In this document: one piece after another, positions 15,562-21,156 of the stretch
How positions within the stretch are numbered: the stretch's first letter is position 1
Layout of the letters: every line of letters starts with the position of its first letter
Assembly: GCA_002398825.1 (NCBI GenBank)
Contig: DHBS01000045.1
Location: forward strand, 1-21,156
From: Syntrophomonas sp. UBA4922
GTDB taxonomy: Bacteria; Bacillota; Syntrophomonadia; Syntrophomonadales; Syntrophomonadaceae
DNA length: 21,156 bases
Reading direction: 5' to 3'
Position numbers and translations under genes: made by a program
Notes under the pieces: generated by a model
Databases searched by the model: none
What the model saw: the letters and a program-made list of their open reading frames with translations, nothing else
What the model was told of the DNA's origin: nothing

Positions 15562-15664
15562 ACCCCAGTAACCGTTTCTCATAGAAAAACACCCTATCTT
15601 GCGGTTGCAAAACTTAGGTATTTTATCCCCGCACTCCAAGTTTTCACCAGAAGCACTTTGACCG
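15561..15664 (-). ncRNA. Structured nhaA leader, candidate cation-sensing riboswitch
   Basis: From a probable start near 15664 the minus-strand RNA folds into AAAACTTGG/CCTAAGTTTT (15636-15644 with 15609-15618), then AACCG/CGGTT (15602-15606 with 15570-15574), and then meets the terminator. Known nhaA-associated leaders include the nhaA-I and nhaA-II (lithium) and DUF1646 (sodium) riboswitches. I could not confirm the class from memory of their consensus. Confidence 0.5.
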
Positions 15665-15670
15665 TCATTA

Positions 15671-15699
15671 ATATTATTGCTTTTGATTTATAGTAGCAA
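15671..15699 (-). promoter_or_regulatory. nhaA promoter
   Basis: The minus strand has TTGCTA (15694-15699), a 17-base spacer and TAATAT (15671-15676), placing the transcript start near 15664 and leaving a leader of about 325 bases. Confidence 0.65.
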
Positions 15700-15787
15700 A
15701 AAAATGAGTCTGATGGAACATTATAGGCCAAAAATTTGATCCCCGTGCCTGCCCGCTAAAAACAATATCCCCTATTGCCAAAATACC

Positions 15788-15830
15788 TTGGGATAAATAA
15801 AATATATATATACTATACCCTGTATGGGTA
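15788..15830 (+). promoter_or_regulatory. Promoter and possible operator of the Fe-S/cytochrome b operon
   Basis: TTGGGA at 15788-15793, a 17-base spacer and TACTAT at 15811-15816. A small inverted repeat TACCC-TGTAT-GGGTA at 15816-15830 covers the expected start point, a position suited to a repressor. Confidence 0.5.
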
Positions 15831-15849
15831 CATAAAACGGAGGAAGGTT

Positions 15850-16848
15850 ATGACTATGACTCGCAGATCATTTTTAAAAAGGGCCACAATATCCGGGATT
15901 GCGGCGGCCAGCATCATGACCGGTGCAGGCAAAGTTCTGGCCGGGACCAGATCAACTGGGAACTACGCTATTCTGCATGATTTGAATAAATGTGATGGTT
16001 GTGTGCATCAGGATACCCCCAAGTGTGTTCTGGCATGCCGGGTTAAAAATGAACTCAATTTTCCTCAGCCACAGCAGCCTATTAAAAATTATTGGCCACA
16101 GCCCAAACATGAGGACTGGTCTGGAAAAAGGCATGTCACCGACCGCCTCACCCCCTACAACTGGACCTATGTCCAGCATCTGGAGGTGGAACACCAGGGG
16201 AAAAAGATCGAGGTTCATGTTCCCCGCAAGTGTATGCATTGTGACAATCCGCCCTGTTCAACTTTATGTCCTTTTGGTGTTAATGATAAGACCGCCGAAG
16301 GTCCAGTGGTGATCAACCCCAAGGGGTGTTTTGGAGGGGCTAAATGCAGGGACGTTTGCCCCTGGCATATCCCTCAGCGCCAGGGCGGGGTAGGGCTGTA
16401 TTTGGAAGTAGTCCCGGATTTGGCTGGAGGAGGAGTTATGTATAAATGTGACATGTGCCATGATCTGATCAAGCAGGGACAGCAACCGGCCTGCGTAAAC
16501 GCCTGTCCCAGGAATGCTATTATGTTTGGCCCTCAGTATGAGCTGCATGAGTATGCACAGAACTGGGCCCGCCAGAATCAAGGCTATGTGTACGGAGATG
16601 AGGAGAACGGTGGAACAGCTAATTTCTATATTTCCATGATACCTTTTGAAGTTATCAATCTTGCCATTATCGACCAGGATCTGGACGGCACGACTGGCAG
16701 AGTCGATATGGCGGTAAATATTGAAAACCCACTTGACGAGCCTGGTAATATCTTGAGCGGTTTATTAATGGCTCCTGTTGCCGGGGTATTGGCAGCAGGA
16801 ATAAGTACTTACCAGATTATGAAAGGGGGCAATGACGTTGAAGATTAA
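15850..16848 (+). CDS. Tat-exported Fe-S subunit of a respiratory oxidoreductase (FdnH/HybA/PsrB-like)
   Basis: A 332-residue protein carrying four predicted 4Fe-4S clusters. A twin-arginine signal TRRSFLK at 4-10 and a hydrophobic stretch show folded export. Cysteine groups are CDGC...CVLAC (48-63), CMHCDNPPCSTLCP (128-141), GCFGGAKCRDVCP (159-171) and CDMC...CVNACP (200-220), the usual arrangement of electron-transfer subunits. A hydrophobic segment near 300-322 could anchor the C terminus in the membrane, as in formate dehydrogenase-N. The ATG follows GGAGGAAGG; the frame extends to 15775 without a ribosome site. It overlaps the cytochrome b gene. No molybdopterin or hydrogenase catalytic subunit is adjacent. 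Confidence 0.9.
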   Translation: MTMTRRSFLKRATISGIAAASIMTGAGKVLAGTRSTGNYAILHDLNKCDGCVHQDTPKCVLACRVKNELNFPQPQQPIKNYWPQPKHEDWSGKRHVTDRLTPYNWTYVQHLEVEHQGKKIEVHVPRKCMHCDNPPCSTLCPFGVNDKTAEGPVVINPKGCFGGAKCRDVCPWHIPQRQGGVGLYLEVVPDLAGGGVMYKCDMCHDLIKQGQQPACVNACPRNAIMFGPQYELHEYAQNWARQNQGYVYGDEENGGTANFYISMIPFEVINLAIIDQDLDGTTGRVDMAVNIENPLDEPGNILSGLLMAPVAGVLAAGISTYQIMKGGNDVED

Positions 16849-17584
16849 GCGCCACAATACAGCTATACGCTTTACTCATTGGGTTACCGCGATGTCTATT
16901 TTTGTCCTGTTGTTTACCGGCTTTGGACAAATGCCCGTTTACAAAAGATATTATGTGGACCAACTACCGGGGCTGGCCTGGTCGAGCAATTTTCTGGCTA
17001 CATTGTATCTGCATTATCTGGCAGCTATGGCATTAATATTTATAAGTGCCTATTATGTGACCTATTTAATTGTCAGTAAAAGATGGGACATCATACCCCG
17101 CAGGGGTGATTTTAAGGAGTCCATGCAGATATTTGCTTCCATGCTGGGGTTGGCCGAGGAACCGGAAAATGACAAATATCTGGCAGAACAACGCCTGGCC
17201 TTCGCGGTGACTGCTTTCTCGGTAATGGCCTTGATTGTAACCGGAATACTGAAGGTATATAAAAACCTGCCCGGGATGGAATTTTCAGTGGGTACGGTAT
17301 TCTGGCTGGCGCAGATTCATAATCTGTTTACCGTGATATTGCTGCTTTCGGTTATTGTTCACCTGGCAGCGTTTCTCATCAAGGCTAACCGGCCCCTGGT
17401 AGCAAGTATGTTCACAGGCTATATCGATAGGGAGTACGTAATACATCGCCATGCTGCGTGGTGGGATAAACTGAATAAAGAGCACCGTGAAGCCGGCCTC
17501 ACGTCTCCACCCGTACACCCTGAAGCAGTTCTCATAGCGGAGCAGGGAAAATCTTGCCTTGACAAAACCGGGAATTCATCCTAG
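16832..17584 (+). CDS. Cytochrome b subunit of formate dehydrogenase/hydrogenase type (FdnI-like)
   Basis: A 250-residue membrane protein with four helices and candidate heme-b histidines in RFTHWV (His16), LYLHYLAA, QIHNLF and VIVHLAAF. It would pass electrons between the partner Fe-S subunit and the quinone pool. It overlaps the upstream gene by 17 bases. AAAGGGGG ends only two bases before this ATG; a TTG at 16838 (giving MKIKRHNTAIRF) has eight-base spacing and may be the true start. The C-terminal 50 residues are hydrophilic. Its final codons contain the -35 box of the next operon. Confidence 0.88.
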   Translation: MTLKIKRHNTAIRFTHWVTAMSIFVLLFTGFGQMPVYKRYYVDQLPGLAWSSNFLATLYLHYLAAMALIFISAYYVTYLIVSKRWDIIPRRGDFKESMQIFASMLGLAEEPENDKYLAEQRLAFAVTAFSVMALIVTGILKVYKNLPGMEFSVGTVFWLAQIHNLFTVILLLSVIVHLAAFLIKANRPLVASMFTGYIDREYVIHRHAAWWDKLNKEHREAGLTSPPVHPEAVLIAEQGKSCLDKTGNSS

Positions 17585-17587
17585 TAT
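17559..17587 (+). promoter_or_regulatory. Consensus promoter of the cobalamin-controlled operon
   Basis: Perfect -35 TTGACA at 17559-17564, a 17-base spacer and TAGTAT at 17582-17587. The -35 lies within the end of the cytochrome b gene. Confidence 0.8.
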
Positions 17588-17610
17588 AAACAAAAAAATA
17601 GGCCATGAGA

Positions 17611-17757
17611 GTTGCAGGTGCCCGACAGGGAGAATAGGGAACCGGGTGCAAATCCCGGGCGGGCCCGCCACTGTAATGCTGAGCCGATGCCGCAGCCACT
17701 CCGGTAAGGGGGAAGGGGCATGCCGGTGAAGAAGCTGAGTCAGGAGACCTGCCTGTA
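17611..17757 (+). ncRNA. Cobalamin riboswitch
   Basis: The RNA has the conserved pieces in order: GCAGGTGCCC, GAATAGGGAACCGGGTG, AAATCCCGGGCGGGCCCGCC, ACTGTAA, CCGGTGAAGAAGCTGAGT and the B12 box AGTCAGGAGACCTGCC at 17738-17753. Cobalamin binding would promote the downstream terminator, lowering expression of the dehydrogenase operon when B12 is plentiful. Confidence 0.96.
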
Positions 17758-17806
17758 GCTTAAGGTTGAAGCCGAAAGGCAAAAACCTGGTGCGGAATTG
17801 GAGAGT

Positions 17807-17840
17807 CCATACCTTTTTGAGGTATGGGTTTTTTATTTTT
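17807..17840 (+). terminator. Cobalamin-controlled intrinsic terminator
   Basis: CCATACC (17807-17813) and GGTATGG (17821-17827) pair perfectly around a seven-base loop, followed by a thirteen-base tract with only two non-T bases. It sits immediately before the dehydrogenase gene, so control is at transcription termination. Confidence 0.92.
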
Positions 17841-17856
17841 TATGGGGGTGAATGAA

Positions 17857-18903
17857 ATCAAAGCAGCGGTTTTGGAGACCATCGGCAGCATCCGTATTGA
17901 AGACCGTCCCGAACCTCAATGCCAGGAGGGGGATGTCATTTTAAAAACCGAGGTGTGCGGCTTGTGCCGTACTGATATGAAAGCCTACACCATCGGACAG
18001 CGGGATCTGCGGCTTCCCCGAGTGCTCGGGCACGAGATAACCGCCACCGTGGTTGAGGCCTGCAGTCAGACTGAATTCCGCCCCGGGGACCGGGTGCAGG
18101 TTTCACCCGGTGTGCCCTGCGGAAACTGCCATTTTTGCCGGCAAGGTCTGGACCACCTGTGCGACCGGGTGGAAATCATGGGATTCCACCGTGACGGAGG
18201 CTTTCAGGAGTATCTGCACATACCTGCTGCGGCGGCCCAGAGGGGCATTCTCAATCACATCCCGGCGGGATTGTCATTTGAAGAAGCCTGTATGTCAGAG
18301 CCTCTGGCCTGTGCCATTAATATGCAGGACGCTTTGCATGTCGGTCATGGTGATGCAGTCCTGATTTGGGGGGGCGGTCCCCTGGGAATATTAAACGCCC
18401 GGCTGGCCAGGAGCCGGGGGGCTGAAGAGATCTTCATAGTGGAGAGCCATCCTGATAGAATGATGCGTCTGCAGGATTTGGAAAATAGATGCCACTTACT
18501 GGCTGATCTTGAAGGGCTCAGAAAGGCGCTCACGGTCATTACAGATCACGGCCAGGCTGATGTCGTCATACCTTGTTGTCCCGATCCCAATGCCTTCAGA
18601 AGCTCCCTGCAGGTATGCTCCAAGCGGGGGCGGATTGGATTCTTCAGCGGGATGTCACAGCAGCCGGGCTTCACCAATGATGAATGGAACCTGCTTCACT
18701 ACCTGGAACTAACCGTTATCGGCGCATATGGATGCTCCATACGTAATAACCGCTCCGCCATGCAGTTGATGGAAAGAGGGGATGTGGTGGTCAAAGACCT
18801 GATTTCCAGGCGTATCGGACTGGATGAACTGCAAGAAGGGTTGGATTTGATAGCTGCGGGGAAGGAAATGAAAATAGCGATGGATATGAAAAAAGGGAGG
18901 TAA
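17857..18903 (+). CDS. Zinc-dependent medium-chain dehydrogenase
   Basis: A 348-residue NAD(P)-dependent alcohol or polyol dehydrogenase of the MDR superfamily. Catalytic zinc ligands are Cys34 (CGLCRTD) with GHE at 58-60. The structural zinc site is CGNCHFC...LC (Cys88, 91, 94, 102), and the dinucleotide motif is WGGGPLG with Glu after the next strand, favouring NAD. Start: the family normally opens MKAAVLE; here that lysine follows ATC at 17857, placed eight bases after GGGGGTGA. The in-frame ATG at 17842 and GTG at 17848 overlap or precede the ribosome site, and an ATG at 17852 is out of frame. Control by cobalamin is clear, the substrate is not. Confidence 0.85.
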   Translation: MKAAVLETIGSIRIEDRPEPQCQEGDVILKTEVCGLCRTDMKAYTIGQRDLRLPRVLGHEITATVVEACSQTEFRPGDRVQVSPGVPCGNCHFCRQGLDHLCDRVEIMGFHRDGGFQEYLHIPAAAAQRGILNHIPAGLSFEEACMSEPLACAINMQDALHVGHGDAVLIWGGGPLGILNARLARSRGAEEIFIVESHPDRMMRLQDLENRCHLLADLEGLRKALTVITDHGQADVVIPCCPDPNAFRSSLQVCSKRGRIGFFSGMSQQPGFTNDEWNLLHYLELTVIGAYGCSIRNNRSAMQLMERGDVVVKDLISRRIGLDELQEGLDLIAAGKEMKIAMDMKKGR

Positions 18904-18909
18904 TGTGAG

Positions 18910-20013
18910 ATGTCATTATGCGCACAGGAATTTGGCCGGACTATTGCTGATTTGATCAACCAGGTTGATCTGCCGCGGGACCGTTCCAAGACAGTATTCA
19001 GTGAAGTTCTGCTGGATCGTCAGTCGGCCATGCATCAGGGCGCATTTTTGAGCGCCCTGGCCGCCAAAGGTGAGACCGCTGAAGAGATTGCCGGGATCTG
19101 GGAGGCTATATATGAACATGACACCTGCAAGGTTGCCCTGGATAACCATGCTGATGTGGTGGAAAACTGCGGCACCGGGATGGATAGCCTGAAAACGTTT
19201 AACATCAGTACTGCCGCATCTATCATTGCGGCAGCTGCGGGAGTGGTGATGGCCAAGCACGGCAGCCGCGCCATTACCTCCAGCTGCGGAACCATCGACC
19301 TTTTAGAAGCATTGGGCGTTGATGTTGAAGGTCCACCGGAACTGGTGAAACACAGCATTGAAACGGCTGGTATCGGTATCTTTAATGGTATGAGCCCGCA
19401 TATTCATCAAAGCCTGGGCAGAATTTTATCCCAGATTTCGTTCGGAACAGTTCTGAACATTGCGGCCTCCCTGGCCAACCCGGCCCTGCCCCGCTATGCC
19501 GTCCGCGGCGTCTACGACCGGGGATTGCTGACCCCGGTAGCCAGGGTGATGAACGAAATAGGATACCGGCGCGCCCTGGTGGTACACGGGCTGGACGCCG
19601 GCGGCGAACAGGGCATGGATGAGGCTTCCACCCTGGGAGAGACCCTGGTGGCAGAATTGTATCCCGACGGCTCAATTCGCGAGTTTTCTTTTTACCCGCA
19701 GGATTACGGAATTAAACAGGCCAGTCTGGAGGATCTCAGGCCCCATATCGACAGGGAACAGGAGGTCCTGCAATTCCTGCGGGTGATTGCGGGGCTGGAA
19801 AACGGCCCCCGCACCGATATTGCCTGCCTGAATGCCGCACTGGTCATCTATGTTACCAGACCGGAGTCATCTCTGGCCGACTGCCTGCAGGCTGCCAGGG
19901 AAATGATTAACAAGGGCCTGGCCCTGCAAAAGCTTAGAGCATGGGTGTCAGCACAAAATCAACGCCCGGAACGGGGCATTATCAGGCTTAACCAGCTTTT
20001 GGAGAAGATGTAA
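18910..20013 (+). CDS. Anthranilate phosphoribosyltransferase paralogue (TrpD family)
   Basis: A 367-residue member of the TrpD fold, which attaches phosphoribosyl diphosphate to an aromatic amine. The diphosphate site is intact: CGTGMD (87-92), FNIST (97-101), KHGSR (116-120) and the metal pair Asp237-Glu238. The substrate side differs. The usual PVR-LG-RT-FN segment is replaced by GRILSQISFGTVLN (170-183), so the anthranilate-binding arginine aligns with a leucine. No other trp gene is near. GGGAGG lies nine bases before the ATG and the gene follows the dehydrogenase by six bases, under the cobalamin riboswitch. Transfer to a corrinoid lower-ligand base is a hypothesis only. Confidence 0.85.
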   Translation: MSLCAQEFGRTIADLINQVDLPRDRSKTVFSEVLLDRQSAMHQGAFLSALAAKGETAEEIAGIWEAIYEHDTCKVALDNHADVVENCGTGMDSLKTFNISTAASIIAAAAGVVMAKHGSRAITSSCGTIDLLEALGVDVEGPPELVKHSIETAGIGIFNGMSPHIHQSLGRILSQISFGTVLNIAASLANPALPRYAVRGVYDRGLLTPVARVMNEIGYRRALVVHGLDAGGEQGMDEASTLGETLVAELYPDGSIREFSFYPQDYGIKQASLEDLRPHIDREQEVLQFLRVIAGLENGPRTDIACLNAALVIYVTRPESSLADCLQAAREMINKGLALQKLRAWVSAQNQRPERGIIRLNQLLEKM

Positions 20014-20053
20014 AAGACATTCCCGACGATTTGTCACCCCGGAGAGGAGGAGC

Positions 20054-20287
20054 ATGGTGATTAAAATGCTGGCGATTAAAACCGAAGCGGGATACTACAA
20101 AGAGGGCGATCCGTACATGATGGTGGATTTGCCCCGGGCATCAGTCTACCCGCCGGAAAAGGCGGAATACGTGCAAGGCATTATGACGGGCTTAAAGCAG
20201 CAAGGGGTGGCAAGCCGACTGGTCGAGATGCATATAAGCCTTACCGAATGGGAGGACATATCCGCCTGGCGCAGCAGCCAGATTTGA
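20054..20287 (+). CDS. Small hypothetical protein in the cobalamin-controlled operon
   Basis: A 77-residue soluble protein I do not recognise. It has no cysteine or signal peptide, a mixed charge profile, tyrosine- and proline-rich stretches (YYKEGDPYMM, SVYPPEKAEYV) and a tryptophan-containing C terminus. GAGGAGG ends three bases before the ATG; the GTG immediately after it is better spaced and could be the true start. It follows the TrpD paralogue by 40 bases with no terminator between, so it is probably co-transcribed. Codon use looks normal for its neighbours. Confidence 0.6.
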   Translation: MVIKMLAIKTEAGYYKEGDPYMMVDLPRASVYPPEKAEYVQGIMTGLKQQGVASRLVEMHISLTEWEDISAWRSSQI

Positions 20288-20417
20288 GCTGTCAGGCTCC
20301 GGGGTAAAGCAAAGCCGTAACAAATACAGATGCCAATATTACTGAATATTTAAGCACCTGGGCCCGGCAATAGTGTCCCTGGGGACAGAATCAGTCAAAA
20401 CCGGTTTTGCCGTGATT

Positions 20418-20446
20418 TTGATTTCTTTCCGATAGTATGCTATCAT
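20418..20446 (+). promoter_or_regulatory. Promoter upstream of the DEAD-box helicase
   Basis: TTGATT at 20418-20423, a 17-base spacer and TATCAT at 20441-20446. The start would be near 20453, giving a leader of about 230 bases. Confidence 0.55.
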
Positions 20447-20504
20447 GGCTGAGTAAGATTGTTTTTTCAACTGCTTATATTAGTATAAGGCAATATGGGC
20501 TTAC

Positions 20505-20547
20505 AGAGCGGGAAACTCAATTTATTATGAGTTGTCCGCTCTTTTTA
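20505..20547 (+). terminator. Hairpin with T-run in the helicase leader
   Basis: Arms 20505-20519 and 20528-20542 pair over 15 bases with two adjacent mismatches and are followed by TTTTT. It starts about 50 bases after the predicted promoter, so it could attenuate the helicase; it may also end read-through from the upstream operon. Confidence 0.7.
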
Positions 20548-20682
20548 CATTAATACGGTGAAACCATATTTACTAGGTTGCATTTGCAGATGAATTAACA
20601 AAAGGTTGTGCCGCAGCCAACGGGGTGAGGGCATAGCCTGCATTTAAATAAGTGGCAAGCCCACATGTAAGGAGAAAAAAAT

Positions 20683-21156
20683 TTGAATTTCGAAGAACTA
20701 AACCTGATTACGCCAATCCTGAAGGCTTTGAAGCTGACCGGATATGCCATGCCCACTCCGATACAGGAGCAGGCCATACCGGTGGTCCTTGCAGGCCGGG
20801 ATTTGGTAGGATGCGCCCAGACTGGCACCGGAAAAACCGCGGCCTTCGCGATCCCTTTATTGCAGACCATCTATAAAGGGAAGTCCAACCTGAGAGAACT
20901 TCGGGCCATAAAAGCTTTAATCTTAACTCCAACTCGTGAACTGGCGGTGCAGATAGGCGAAAGCCTGGCTGCCTACGGGAGATATACCGGGCTGAAGCAC
21001 GCGGTTATTTTTGGCGGGGTGTCGCAAGCTCCGCAAACCAATCAGTTGAGGGCGGGTGTGGATATTTTGGTGGCTACTCCCGGCCGGCTGCTGGATCTGA
21101 TGAACCAGCGGCATATCCGTTTGGACCGGGTCGGGATGTTTGTGCTCGAGGGGGCC
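20683..21156 (+). CDS. DEAD-box ATP-dependent RNA helicase, 3' end outside the window
   Basis: The first 158 residues of a RhlE/CshA-type RNA helicase. Visible are the Q motif region (GYAMPTPIQ, 20-28), motif I AQTGTGKT (45-52), motif Ia PTRELA, the GG pair, and motif Ib TPGR. The TTG start follows TAAGGAG with eight bases spacing. The window ends where motif II should read VLDEAD, but the last codons give VLEGA, which is unexpected for this family and may reflect poor sequence at a contig edge. A role in cold adaptation, ribosome assembly or RNA decay is usual for the family. Confidence 0.92.
   Translation, partial: MNFEELNLITPILKALKLTGYAMPTPIQEQAIPVVLAGRDLVGCAQTGTGKTAAFAIPLLQTIYKGKSNLRELRAIKALILTPTRELAVQIGESLAAYGRYTGLKHAVIFGGVSQAPQTNQLRAGVDILVATPGRLLDLMNQRHIRLDRVGMFVLEGA

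Larger units (their letters stand above)
20288..20682. other. Intergenic region before the helicase gene
   Basis: No gene seen. It contains a short palindrome TGTCCC-TG-GGGACA at 20374-20387, a promoter, a terminator-like hairpin and about 135 bases of further leader ending in the helicase ribosome site. Confidence 0.5.

Noticed and set aside
20374..20387. TGTCCC-TG-GGGACA palindrome as a copy of the 6453 repeat
   Set aside because: Shares only GGGAC with that element; too short to assign.

Overview
The window comes from a low-to-moderate GC anaerobic Firmicute of the class Clostridia, and a Syntrophomonas- or Desulfotomaculum-like spore former is plausible. This is inferred from two Spo0E-like phosphatases, Spo0A-box sequences, strong AGGAGG-type ribosome sites, several riboswitch-controlled operons, a YmaF-family protein, many Fe-S proteins and a Tat-exported Fe-S/cytochrome b pair. 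No rRNA, tRNA, CRISPR array, insertion sequence or phage gene was seen.

Layout. (1) 1-5304, minus strand: a perfect 24-bp palindrome at the left edge, then an importer cassette read right to left. It runs class I methyltransferase, long structured leader ending in an intrinsic terminator, FecB/BtuF-type lipoprotein, FecCD permease, FecE-type ATPase, Tam-like methyltransferase. (2) 5305-6393: a divergent ketopantoate-reductase-like gene, with a 20-nt palindrome in the shared promoter region. (3) 6394-8200: a GGGGACGGT-type hairpin repeat, two tiny Spo0E-like genes, Spo0A boxes, and the histidine-rich YmaF-family gene. (4) 8417-11357: a multi-cluster ferredoxin-like protein convergent with a small one-module siroheme sulfite/nitrite reductase, an unexplained structured tract, and a small membrane protein. 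(5) 11614-13996: promoter, TPP riboswitch, terminator, thiM, thiE and a HAD phosphatase as one thiamin-salvage operon. (6) 14010-15700: nhaA on the minus strand with a structured leader and terminator. (7) 15788-17584: Tat-signal Fe-S subunit and cytochrome b subunit of a respiratory complex, with no catalytic subunit. (8) 17559-20287: consensus promoter, cobalamin riboswitch, terminator, Zn-dependent dehydrogenase, TrpD paralogue and a small unknown protein. (9) 20418-end: promoter, hairpin leader and a DEAD-box helicase cut by the window edge.

Regulatory RNA dominates. Two leaders are recognisable riboswitches (TPP, cobalamin). Two more (before the lipoprotein gene and before nhaA) have the same layout of folded RNA then terminator, but I could not classify them with certainty. 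The first genes behind both known riboswitches lack a well-placed ATG/GTG/TTG and appear to start at ATC at ideal Shine-Dalgarno spacing. The best candidate for an undescribed system is the cobalamin-controlled set of dehydrogenase, TrpD paralogue and 77-residue protein. The paralogue keeps the phosphoribosyl-diphosphate site but seems to have lost the anthranilate-binding arginine.
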